Source: Symsagittifera roscoffensis (Eukaryota; Xenacoelomorpha; Acoela; Convolutidae). From it: a stretch of DNA of 64,000 nt. The notes beneath the pieces are model-generated. The model searched no databases, was not told the DNA's origin, and saw nothing but the letters and a program-made list of their open reading frames with translations. This document shows positions 54,534 through 64,000 of the stretch, piece after piece (the stretch's first letter is position 1; each line of letters begins with the position of its first letter). The stretch is from positions 186,001-250,000 of the forward strand of contig NC_087062.1 of assembly GCF_963678635.1 (NCBI RefSeq), read 5' to 3'. The position numbers and the translations under genes were made by a program.

Positions 54534-57312
54534 GTAAAAAAAATGCTGGGTTTAAAGTTTAACATCGCGGCCAATTCGTCTTGTTGTGATTTGCTTAGGT
54601 CTAGAATTGGTCAACAGTAATCATGAAGAACTCCCTGGTGCAAATGTAAGAATTTACTCAAAACCTAAACGCTTTTAAAACCAATAGCTGCTGATCATCT
54701 GAATCGTAAACTTTACAGAACCCCTGCGGCTGTGTGATAAGACGATCCAACTCCGGGATGCCTGCAGATGCTCCGGCGGCAACTACATTCACCTTCTCAA
54801 TTCCTGATGCAGATAGCGAAGAGGCAGGCCCTCTCTCTACGTCGCCCTCTGCCGATGAAGGCGTTGATCTGAGTGACGCCATGTTTAGCTTTGACGATGA
54901 CATAGTGCAGTCGCCTCCGAAGAACTCCACGCAGAATCCTTTCCATTTACGCGGAAGACAGCTGGACCAAGAGTCAACGAGTGCATTTGTTCAGAATAGG
55001 AGTACTAGCGAAGAGGAAACACCGCGCACACCTGTCGCCGTAGCAACATATCAACAGACGGTGGCAATTTCTGGTTCTTCGTGCTCTGGTGCTAGTTTGT
55101 TTCAACATCATGTAGATACAACTGGAAGATACTTCTCAAGGAGCCAAGTACACAGACAGGCTGAAGTTAGTTATTTTAAAACATGATCCTGTTCATAAAT
55201 GTACACGAAGTGTGCATTTATGAACGGGCATATCAATTGGAAGCAAAGTTGCTTGGATGTTCTCGCGAGTTCTGAAATGATGAGTTATCACAGTTAATTC
55301 ACTGTGCTTCAGATTGAAACAGTTGGCTATGATGAAAACGGAACGGAGGATCTTTTTCCATCTTGTGATGATCCCAACTATCTTTGTGGTGTTTCTCAAA
55401 ATGATGCTGTTGAACAGAGCACACCAGCTATAGTGTCAACGAGGGGTGTCTTCGGTGCTTCATTTGTTGCTAGTCTCACAATAAACGAGAACAGTTGCGG
55501 AGTGTCTGATGAGGGGATCGTAGACAACGACAATGACAATGCCACTGTTGCTGGAAGAGGTTGCCAAATGACAACAACAACAACAACAACAACACAGTTA
55601 GTTGATGCATTAATCGCGTTTCAAAATAAGAACTGTCTTGAATTTTTTTAAAAAATAAACACATTAATAAAAACTATTGGGCCATAAAATGTCCTCGCGG
55701 GCCTAGTAATTGTTTCTGATGCTGTTTTTTTTACACTCGAGCGTGTCGTGTCATCATTAAAACTAAACATGTTGGCTACTTTTCTTAAGGGTAGATGCAT
55801 CTTGAAGTGGAGTCTCATTAAGATCTTTGTGAGATCATTTTCTCTATAGGATCCCCTTCATGCTCTTTCTTGAAATAGCTCCTTCTTGACTGACTAAGTT
55901 TGGAGCGTATTCTTTGATCTGAGGTTTCCAGACGCTGTCTAGTTTTTTTTCGTTATCTTCCACGATTTTTAGCTTAAGGGGTTGGTGCTTGGTTTTGTAT
56001 AGAAAGTAGCTGCGGTAACTTAGAGAAAGTGTATTCTCAATAATAAGTATGTCGGTCTACGATCAGAATGATCAGCAATGTCGCAACTAACATGATTAAG
56101 TAGACTTGTATTAGGTAGGCCTTCGCTGTAGTAAATATCGGGTAGAAATCGCGCTACGGGGCGCTGACCCCCCTGGATTAATATAGGCTATAGAGTATCC
56201 GGTCAACACCTTATGTATTAATCTAGGGAATGGAATTTCCAATGTTTTAATATAGGTTAAAGGTTTCAGAGTTGCAGATGGTAAGTTTTTTTTGGCGCCC
56301 GATTTTGCCAAAACAGCGTTGTTTAAGATGCTCTAAAGCAATGTATGAAATCCTTTGTATTAAGATATGGAATAGCTTATTTTCTCAAAATACTTCGGGA
56401 TCTGAAACTCGCCACTGAGATGGCAAGTTTCAGAATACCTTTAAATTTTAATTGCAAATGCATGTTTATCTTAAATATTCGAAAATTGCTTTTCGATGAT
56501 AAGTTTGGACAGAAATGAGGTTTCAAATTAGAGAATGAGAATGTGAGCTAAAATATAAATGTTTCAATAAACTTTTCCCATATACTTCAAGTTAGATCTT
56601 GCTTGTTTTTGCGTGCTCTACCTTCTTGAAATTGAATGAATTTTGAATAAAACTTTATTCAAAAGTTGACTTTTAAGCAGAAATATTAAAGCAAAGTTAG
56701 CATGAAAAACCTTTCTTGCTAAGCACAAAAATACAAGTTCAGAAAAGAAATCTCTGAACCAGATAATTGTATGTTTTTGTTTTGTCCCTCAACTTCTATT
56801 TCTGAAGCGATCTTTCAGACCAGAAGCATGTATTTTTTATCTTGAAATTTTGGGCAATTGTTGCGAAGCTGCGGTTTGCCTCTGTGAAGAGATTTTGACC
56901 TAGATTGCATTCACCTGAATCATATGGGGCCGCAGATGTTTCGGAGGACATGAGCGATAGGGAAGACGGAGAGAGCAGAAAAGATGAGGTGGACAATGAC
57001 AATGAACAAGCAGATAGTCGGAATCGAGCCATGTCAGTGGGGCCAAAGAAGCAACATTCCAGTACAGGGGACACTAACTGGACCACGAATAGCGGCGGGG
57101 GTCTACATGGAGTGACGAGTTCGAGGAAAAGTAGCAGAGGCAGTGAGAACAGCAGCTGTGGCGGCGGCGGGGGTGGAATACCCGGCAGCGGAAGTGGCGG
57201 CGGAGGCTCCTCCGGCTGGTCCGTGAATTCTGTGAGCACATCTAGTTCTTTGGATCAGCTGACCTCGAGCATTGCCAAAATGAAGACCAAACTCTCACCT
57301 TGTAATCCTTGT
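54460..57312 (+). CDS. Multi-exon host gene, Ser/Thr/Gly-rich protein, function unknown (partial)
   Basis: Five segments join with matching intron phases and GT-AG sites: 54460-54533, 54599-54645, 54719-55165, 55313-55596 and 56904-57312. Together they give about 420 codons without a stop. The protein is low in complexity: an acidic Ser/Pro part (PDADSEEAGPLSTSPSADEG, DAMFSFDDDIVQSPP), a Thr run, an acidic patch (DMSDREDGESRKDEVDNDNE), a Gly run (CGGGGGGIPGSGSGGGGSSG) and a helical end (SSLDQLTSSIAKMKTKL). This suggests a disordered regulatory or scaffold protein. The 5' start and 3' end are not identified; the last exon ends in a good donor, so the gene continues to the right. I recognise no domain. 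Confidence 0.6.
54599..54645 (+). CDS. Host gene exon b (47 bp)
   Basis: Acceptor TTTGCTTAG ends at 54598 and donor AAT-GTAAGA starts at 54646. Two leading bases complete the codon opened by exon a (Gly), followed by LELVNSNHEELPGAN. Very short, but both splice sites and both phases fit. Confidence 0.5.
54719..55165 (+). CDS. Host gene exon c
   Basis: Acceptor AACTTTACAG ends at 54718. The exon reads NPCGCVIRRSNSGMPADAPA and onward through SADEGVDLSDAMFSFDDDI and RSTSEEETPRTPVAVATYQQ to VHRQAE, and ends at donor GTTAGT (55166) in phase 0. An internal ATG at 54758 could serve as an alternative start. Confidence 0.6.
55313..55596 (+). CDS. Host gene exon d
   Basis: Acceptor CACTGTGCTTCAG ends at 55312. 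The exon reads IETVGYDENGTEDLFPSCDD to a run of eight Thr codons and ends ACACA before GTTAGT at 55597 (phase 2). If it were not spliced the frame would end at 55651, giving an alternative short C-terminus. Confidence 0.6.
55570..55594 (+). repeat. ACA trinucleotide repeat (poly-Thr)
   Basis: Eight consecutive ACA units inside exon d, immediately before the proposed donor. The length is likely variable between individuals. Confidence 0.9.
55597..56903 (+). other. Intron between exons d and e
   Basis: 1307 bp of A+T-rich non-coding sequence from GTTAGT to TTTTGACCTAG. No repeat family or other gene is evident. A small C-rich patch at about 56155-56170 is unexplained. Confidence 0.5.
56904..57312 (+). 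CDS. Host gene exon e (acidic and Gly-rich)
   Basis: Acceptor GATTTTGACCTAG ends at 56903. The first base completes a Gln codon from exon d. It reads LHSPESYGAADVSEDMSDRE, DEVDNDNEQADSRNRAMSVG, a Gly/Ser run at about 57160-57215 and SSLDQLTSSIAKMKTKLSPC. It ends at the strong donor TGT-GTAAGT (57313) in phase 0. A nearby alternative donor GTAATC lies at 57302. Confidence 0.6.
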
Positions 57313-58499
57313 GTAAGTGTTGTTGATGATGGAAGAAGAGGCTTGCTTCCACAATAATCACTAGTACAAAGCTCGCCCTGCCTATTTTTAGAAAGTTTTG
57401 AACGCAACCAATCAGCTGTTGAATGGTCGAATCAATACTTATGTTCGTTCGGTTTTTCAAGTGTCTATGGATGTAGTGAAGACGTTTATACAAGTCTTAA
57501 AATTTCAGCTGTGATGATTTTTTTCTGAAGTTGGCTTTGTTATTTTTGTTTGTTTTGTGTGACTTTTTTTGGCGAATTGACCTTCAAAGTTTTTTTTTCA
57601 CGAATGCACAATTTTAATTGATTTAGCTATATCCGCTTTAATAAATGGCGGCGATTTGTGCTGCCTCATGTCATGGCTAAGATTAGGCTCGAACCCCATA
57701 GTTGTCAAGTTCAGTTCATATTACTTTGCTAAGGGTAAACGCCGCTCTGCAACTATATTTCAAATTATATCTTCATCTATTTTTCTCAATTTGGTTTACT
57801 TTTATCTTAAAGTGTGAAGGAAATCAGGTTCTAGAAATTCATAGACCTTTAAATTGATTATTTTTTTTTCTGTAACTCAAAAACTTAAGTTTTTTTGAAA
57901 ATTCGATCACTCCTTGCCGATCTTTTAGAAATCATCTAAACGCTTTTTATTTTTCTGATTCCTATGGTTAATGCTAAGAAATTTCTGCTAAGAAAACGCT
58001 TAAGTTAATACTTTGGTGGTTTGATCGTTGTTTTCCATTCCCTTTGCATACGCTCAAATTGCGATCTTCAATAACAAATATGTAAGCGTGAATGGTTAAG
58101 ATCAAAGTTTTCCTCGGAGTTAAGTTGCCTTATTGATCCAGTTTTTTCCTTCTTGGCTTTTATATAAAAAAGTGTAAATAATGACAGGTTTTATTTTCAA
58201 AGAGACGCTGGTATATATTTTTGAAACCTTTTAATTAGAGACAAGCAAGGGTATTGTAATCGGGTACCAGATTTTTTTGCTGTAAATAACTTGGCTCAGA
58301 TTTATCAATTTTGCAGGATTGGTAAATTTCAAACATTCTCAAGTTCCTGAAAATTGATTAGAGCTACCTTCATTTAGGTAGTAAATAGGCGGAGTCCGTT
58401 TCAGGCACTAAATTCCATCGGTTCATTTTCCGTTTTTTAATTTGTAGTGTATTAGTACGAACTTTATTTTTACAAGCTAACTAGCCGAAGTGTTCACTT

Positions 58500-58745
58500 T
58501 ATTTGGTGGCACGTCTGCTGTACTCAAAATCTGGAGCATTCGAAATGTCATAGCATTTGTTCGCTGCTTTAATTGCGGCTAGTATCGGTAATTTGTTAAG
58601 CGTCCATGGCTGAGCTGTTCTCATATTCTCTTGGTCGCAGATCGAATCCGAGGCTTAGTCGATTTTTTTTTACTAATTCGAGACTTATTTCTACTTTTTC
58701 TTGTTGCACTTTGTAGAGGTGCTTTCTCTAGCCTTGGACCCTAAC
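58500..58745 (+). repeat. tRNA-derived SINE-like copy A
   Basis: Shares with copies B-D the order TTTGGTG, GCATT...AAATTTCATAGCAT, GCTGCTTTATT, a tRNA-like head and a TTCGAGGCTTATTTCTA tail. The A-box TGGCTGAGCTG is at 58607-58617 and the B-box-like GATCGAATCC at 58640-58649, spaced as in a tRNA gene. Confidence 0.6.
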
Positions 58746-60139
58746 CCCGCCAAATTTAATACGAAGAGTTCAATCCAAATAAAGGGTTCTAGGAATCTTT
58801 TGAGCTTTAGTTGATTTGCCCTTATTTTGCTAGAAAAAAAATTCCCGGGAAAAGTCAAATTTTTGAAACTTTTTGATAATTTTATAAAAACTTTTTGACA
58901 TATCGCGAAAAATGTGTTGCCTTCATAAGTTAGAGTTCTATCGAAAAACCCATTGGAGTGAATCTTTTTTGTGTTAACAGCTACATCATATTTATTGTAG
59001 AAATACAGGCTTTTTCGGAAAAGTCACTTTTTATTTTGGACAGTTTTTGGAAACTTAAAACAGTTTAAACTAATGGGTCAGTTATATAGCAAACTTCTTC
59101 GCTGCATAAAGTTCCTCGAAAATCTACCCTGCCAAATTTGAGTTCAATCCAGAAAATTGGTAATGGGAATACTACCTCTCAATTCGGCTCCGTGACTATA
59201 GAAACAACAGCTATTTTTGGAAAATTTTCCCTGTTTTAAAAACTATTCGCACAAATCTGATATTGAGCTCAATTAAAAGAACAGAAATTAGACTTCCCCT
59301 GCACCAGCTACTAAAACCTAATTTTAGTAGAAACCCCTTAGGGTATGAGTTAAGACCAGATTTTGAATTTTGAAATTTACGCATTTCATCCCGCAGCAGT
59401 AAAACATTCTTCAACCTTATAGCTCAAATAGCGTTTTTTCGGCTCAACAGGTGGAGGTTGCTTTTTTTGCCTCAGTGGCCGCACGATCATGCAATTTTTT
59501 CTTTTTAATTTTCCGACCTAATTTTTCAGAAAAAAATTTGACTTTCAAAGCTCTGGTTCGCCTCTGCTCAAATATGTTTTGTAGAGTCAAATTTTGTTCC
59601 GACCCATGAAAAAAGCTGGGGATAAACGAAGGACAATGATATAAGTCCTCCTTTATATCAACGTAAGAGTGGTTGAAGTCTTAAAATATGTTTTGAAAAA
59701 ATCTAAATCAATTTCCCTGACGTTTTTAATGAAAAAGAAAAATTTAAACTTGAAAAAATTTTCGAAACTTTTAAATTTCCTTTCTTTTTTTAAAAAAATT
59801 GCCTGATAAATTTAGGCTAAACCTTTAATGCTTGTGATTGTTCAATCAGTTGTTTTTTTTTTTAAATTTTTTTCTGCAATTAATTTAGAGTTTTTGCAGG
59901 TTTTTCTACTATAAGTGAGAATATCGGTTCATCACCTTTCACTTTTTTCTTTTGAAAAGTAGCCATCTATTATATATTTAAATTCGGGCTCCACTATCTC
60001 GCCATGCTTAAGCTTTCTCAACATTTTATTCTTGCATCTTTAATGAAAGAATTTTCGCACGTTTAAGCTATATCGTATATTGCAATTGCTAAGAGTTTTT
60101 TTAACGTTTTTCCATTCTGAATTCAGTGTTTATTTCACA

Positions 60140-61060
60140 GAGTTTAAAATGAGCACCTCAAAAATGGGATACTGTCAGGGCTGTCAACTATGAATGCCCA
60201 AATCCTTTTAGTTAACTAGATACGACAATTTTTGTGATTTTTCAGAAAATTTTCAGAAAAAGCAAGTAAGTAATTCACAAAGTTTGAAATTCCCAACATT
60301 GTAATTGGCTTCTGTAAAGGTACTCTAAGGAGATCCAAGTTGCAAATTTTGCGTCCAAATGCGACTACTCAAATTCTTGTAGTTTTTGAGATATGACGTT
60401 TTGTGATTTTTTCTTAAAGATTTCAGAAAACTTAAATTTGATTTTTTTTTTCAAAATTTTAAAATTCCCAATCCTGTAGTTGAGAGCTCATAGATTACTT
60501 TCAGGGGTTGCGAATCTTGCCTCCAAATATGACTGGTCAAATCATTCTAGTTTTCAGACATGACGCCTTTTGTGATTTTTTGAAAAGTTTTTCAGAATAT
60601 GTAAATTTTTTTTTTTTATTTAAAAGTCTTAACTCTGTATTTGGGGGCTGTCACAGTACTAATAGGGGCTGCGAATCTTACCTCTAAGTTTTTCTGCTCA
60701 ATTTTTTGAGATATGAAGTTTTGTATGGTTTTTTCAAAAAAATTTTTTAGAGAATACAACTTACAAGTTTCTCAAAATTTGAAATTTCCAATGCTGTAGT
60801 TGGGTACTGTGAGATTACTCTCAAGAGCCGCAAATCTTGAATCCAAGTGCGACTGCACAATAGCCGAGTTTCCGAGCGGTGACATTTTTTATTAATTTTA
60901 AAATTTTTCCAAATAAACTACACAAAAATTTATGGTTTTTCAAATTTTGAAAACTTGAATATAATAAGACTTCAAAAAATTGAAATTGTCGACGTTGTAG
61001 CTGGGTGCTGCCAGAGAATAATCAAATGATGCATATCTTATTTCCAATATGTAAGTTTGG
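60140..61060 (+). repeat. Degenerate tandem repeat, about 155-200 bp period, about six units
   Basis: The core TTTGAAATTCCCAA-CTGTAGTTGG-GCTG recurs at about 60287, 60460, 60624, 60779 and 60977, each followed by GCGAATCTTGCCTCCAA-type and TTGAGATATGACGTTTTGTG-type sequence; a partial unit precedes at about 60170. Units are about 60-75% alike and share order over their whole length. No coding potential. Confidence 0.75.
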
Positions 61061-62149
61061 GGTATCAACAATCAAAGGCCCCGGAGGTGCGTTACACGCT
61101 AGTTTCAATTGATAAACGAGAACCAAACAAGCCTGAATTGCCAGCAAACAATTTACTAAATTCAAATTTTATGATAATTTCAATCAAAATTGCTCGACCA
61201 GTTCATCGTTTTGCAATGTCAAGTTGAGTTGAGATCTGCGAAGTTTCCTAATGCATTTGAGTTACTCCAATTTTTCCTAATGCATTTGAGTTACTCTTCT
61301 GTTTTCTGTTCGCTAATGATAAAAAATTATGATTTTTACTGACGTCTGCCTATGTTTGATCAGTTTTTGGGCGTTAATCTGTTTTTAAGTGTTCTTTGTA
61401 GGTTCAGGGAAGTGGACTTAAAGTTTTTTTGAATCATTTTTTTCCGGCTCAACGGGTGTCTGCTCAATGATTGTCGGGTTAGTTGTGACATCACTGATTC
61501 TTATTCTTGTGTAGTTGTTTCTTCGATTTTTTTCTTGTTTCTACATCATTCTACTTGAAAGGTGGGGTTTAAAACTGAAAAGGTATTTTATTAAATCTTT
61601 TTTTTTCTGCTGAAATTGTGTCTGCTCGAAGATTGTCGTTTTTGTTTTGGTTCCTTTGTTAATTTAATACTCATTTTTTTGGCATGTTGGCCTTGAATGA
61701 ACTTGTATCGAGACATACGAAAATTTAGCTTGTGGTGGAATTAATTTTTTTCACCGTTTTCTATTTTTCGACTTATATTTTTGACTTATATTTTTGAATT
61801 TCAAAGAGTTTTAAGGTGATTGTTTGATTCGAAATTCAAAGTTAAATTTGTTGAGTCTGTTTGAGTTCATTGAGACTTCGAAAGTTCAAGGAACGTAGTC
61901 ATCGTTTTTTCTGTTGTGTATTGCGGGATTTTGTCTGAAAATTTGATCACGCTCAACGTAAGTTTTAGAAGTCTGACTTTTGTTTCTTTTAGTTCAATTT
62001 AAAATATTTTGCGAAAAGAAAGCCGAGAAGCTGTTCAACTCAAAATATCTGGCAATTTTTTTCGAAATGCGCAATTGATACATAATTTGGTTTCATCCTT
62101 TCCAATTTTTTTTAAGCAAGTGTTTTATATTCCAAATTTTCAAATGCAA

Positions 62150-62400
62150 AATTTGTGTCTACAAATTTTGGTGTGATGTTCGCTGCATAGCATTGAAAAT
62201 TCTTTAGTATATGAATCTGCTTTATTGGTGGCTGGTGTTAGTGAGTTTTTAAAGGTTCATGGCCCAGAGGACGTGCGACTCGAAATCTCTTGGTCGTAGG
62301 TGCAAATCGGTCACAGTAGTTTTAATTTTCAAGTCTTATTTTTTCGTTTCTTATCTTAATTTTAAAAGCTAAATTTGTCGTTTTCTCCTTGGTGTTTGCG
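62150..62400 (+). repeat. tRNA-derived SINE-like copy B
   Basis: Same consensus as copy A. The A-box TGGCCCAGAGG at 62260-62270 is an excellent match, and the B-box GGTGCAAATCG is at 62299-62309. Similarity to copy D extends upstream to about 62040 (ATGCGCAATTGATACATAAT against ATGCATAATTTATTCATAAT). Confidence 0.65.
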
Positions 62401-62639
62401 AAGCGCAGATTCGCCTTTGTGTATTCTTTGGATTCTCCTTTGGAATAAAAGATTTTTTAATCCTTTTTTCATATTGCGTTGTTTTTATCGAAGAAGCGTC
62501 AAGCATAAATATAAATAAACATAAAGATATTTAAGGTGATGTAATGTTTCTTTGAAACTCGAAAGTAAGTTGATTTTTTCGAAAATAGTCTATCTATTTT
62601 TTTCAAGTTTTCTTCGCAATTTTCATACTTTCTTACTAA

Positions 62640-62890
62640 ATCGCAAATAAAAAAGTTCATTTATTTGGAATTTTTTTCGTAGCATTGGAAATTTCATAGC
62701 ATCTGTTCTCTGCTTTATTTGTGGCTAATATTTGCCACCTATTAAGCTTTCGTGGTTAGTGTGCTTGACCCTGAATCTCTAGGTCGGAGATTCAAAACTC
62801 CCACGTAGCGGGGTTTTTGCTACTTCGAGGCCTATTCCTGCTTATTGCCTTTTATAGAGCTGCTTTTTGTCGTGTTATTGCTTCTGTGTG
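62640..62890 (+). repeat. tRNA-derived SINE-like copy C
   Basis: GCATTGGAAATTTCATAGCAT, then CTGCTTTATTTGTGGCTAA, A-box TGGTTAGTGTG at 62753-62763, TCTCTAGGTCGGAGATTCAA at about 62776, and the CTACTTCGAGGCCTATT tail. The B-box is damaged (TTCAAAACTC). Confidence 0.65.
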
Positions 62891-63619
62891 AAACTTTTAC
62901 AACTGTCTGTTGGCTTAGTTTCTATCCTTATTAATTTGCTGAAGGGATAGGAAAATAACGATATCCAATAACAAAAAGGCGCGAAAAAGCGTTGATTACT
63001 TTTAGTTTGGCAAAAGATTTTTATTTTTGAGTTGATGAACATAGTGATGACTCTTATATATAGGTTCTTATGATTGTTTTAGTATGTTTTTTTTTTGGAA
63101 AAAGTTCAGGCTCAAAATTGAGTTTTCGCGAGTGACGTTTGATTTCTTTTCAAGTTCATTTCTTTTTTGTTAAAACTAAGGCAAAACTCCACTGACGAAA
63201 ACGTGCACATGGGTCGTTTTTCGGAAATTCCAGCGGAATTAGAAAATTACCCATTGATCCAGGTTTCGTAAATTGGGTTAATTTATCAAAAAAGTGTCAA
63301 TCATAAGTTTTTCTAAAAATTCGAAGGGCTTTGAAGCCATCTATGTTTTGCTTTGAATTTTTTTACGTTCGTTTACTCTTTTCCAACCGTTTGTTGGCTA
63401 TGTTTTCACTTGCGTCAGCTTAGTGTATTATTAAGAGCGTTTTTTAATACCCTAAGTCGCAAATATTGGTGCCACTTTTAGAGCACACTTACAGCTTTTT
63501 GATAGCATGTGCTGTGACATTCGAATAGTATTAAATGAACTCAGTTGATGACTTTTTAATTCATCAACTGAACCGAAAAAAGCTGTTTGTGTCAAACAAT
63601 GTAACTCAATAAAAACTCG

Positions 63620-64000
63620 ATTTCAGAAATTTTCTAACTCAATGTATCTCGCAATTTTTTGAAATGCATAATTTATTCATAATGTGGCTTAATGCTTTGC
63701 GATTTGTTACGTGCAAAGTTAGTGGGGATGACCTCAGTGTGTTATAATCCGAATAATTAGCTGCAAAATTGTGTTCATTTGTATTTGGTGCCACTTTTGC
63801 TGAATGGCATTGATAATTTATTAGCATATGTAGCTGCTTTATTCGCGACTAGTTGTCGGTGGTTAAGCATGCGTGACTGTGTTATTTTTGCGTGAGACTC
63901 AAAATCTCTTGATTGCAGTAGGTCGCTGATTGAATCCTAGACCTAGCCGAATGTTTGCTAATTCGAGGCTTCTTTCTATTTTCTTCCGACCATTGAAATG
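63620..64000 (+). repeat. tRNA-derived SINE-like copy D, running off the window
   Basis: GGCATTGATAATTTATTAGC, GCTGCTTTATTCGCGACTAG, AAAATCTCTTGATTGCAG, GATTGAATCC (B-box, about 63929) and the CTAATTCGAGGCTTCTTTCT tail. The A-box region carries a short insertion. Confidence 0.65.

Larger units (their letters stand above)
57313..64000 (+). other. Long A+T-rich intron or intergenic region to window end
   Basis: No protein-like frame on either strand. From the open donor at 57313 this is probably an intron of more than 6.6 kb. It contains a degenerate tandem repeat (60140-61060) and four SINE-like copies, listed separately. The rest is T-rich sequence with many TTTT runs. Confidence 0.5.

Noticed and set aside
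58606-58650. Functional tRNA gene
   Set aside because: A-box and B-box are present but no cloverleaf with paired acceptor stem forms. Four related copies indicate a SINE head.
59211-59414. Minus-strand 67-codon frame
   Set aside because: Isolated in T-rich DNA, not protein-like, and without splice sites or conserved motifs.

Overview
The window looks like invertebrate animal DNA, possibly from a nematode. It has A+T-rich non-coding sequence, GT-AG introns, tRNA-like short repeats and a large load of decayed Ty3/gypsy-type (Metaviridae-like) retroelements. I cannot name the species. Nothing looks bacterial: there are no operons, rRNA genes, canonical tRNA genes or CRISPR arrays. A 200-N assembly gap lies at 33252-33451.

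Layout. (1) 1-3839: A+T-rich sequence with one degraded, partly membrane-like coding stretch (262-1671) and a tRNA-like remnant. (2) 3840-28990, plus strand: a head-to-tail series of broken gypsy-type units. The first still has reverse transcriptase (RT) and RNase H, then integrase, an acidic tail, a macro-domain-like segment, a short leader and a large second reading frame (ORF2). Two further units repeat only integrase, tail, macro segment and ORF2, with a period of about 7.6-8.2 kb, and carry no RT. Each unit has its own deletions and nested tandem duplications (about 421, 875 and 950 bp). (3) 28991-32140: an unrecognised degraded frame of about 1050 codons joined abruptly to the truncated third ORF2. 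(4) 32501-33251 and the gap: one arm of a dispersed repeat. (5) 33452-48784, minus strand: a related gypsy family in convergent orientation, with leader, gag (two CCHC knuckles), a protease-like region, a partly deleted RT, RNase H, integrase, tail and the start of its own ORF2. It is rearranged by tandem duplications of about 4.2 kb and 2.8 kb. (6) 48785-51449: non-coding sequence with a dense CGGAGGGT motif cluster inside a 1.56-kb inverted-repeat-bounded segment. (7) 51450-53841: a foldback-like element with inverted arms of about 750 bp. (8) 53850-54323: an integrase C-terminal-like fragment. (9) 54460-57312: at least five exons, with matching phases and splice sites, of an unrecognised low-complexity host gene, followed by 6.7 kb of probable intron holding a degenerate tandem repeat of about 165 bp and four same-orientation tRNA-derived SINE-like copies.

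The main novelty candidates are in the plus-strand family. ORF2 lies downstream of pol, where errantiviruses and retroviruses carry env. It has a coiled coil followed by what looks like an SGNH/GDSL hydrolase fold (GD(R), G, GTNN and DGIHF blocks), plus a second GIND motif further on. The pol tail ends in a segment that resembles a TARG1/Poa1-type macro domain with altered ADP-ribose-site residues. Every copy here is broken, so these are statements about ancestry and not about active proteins.
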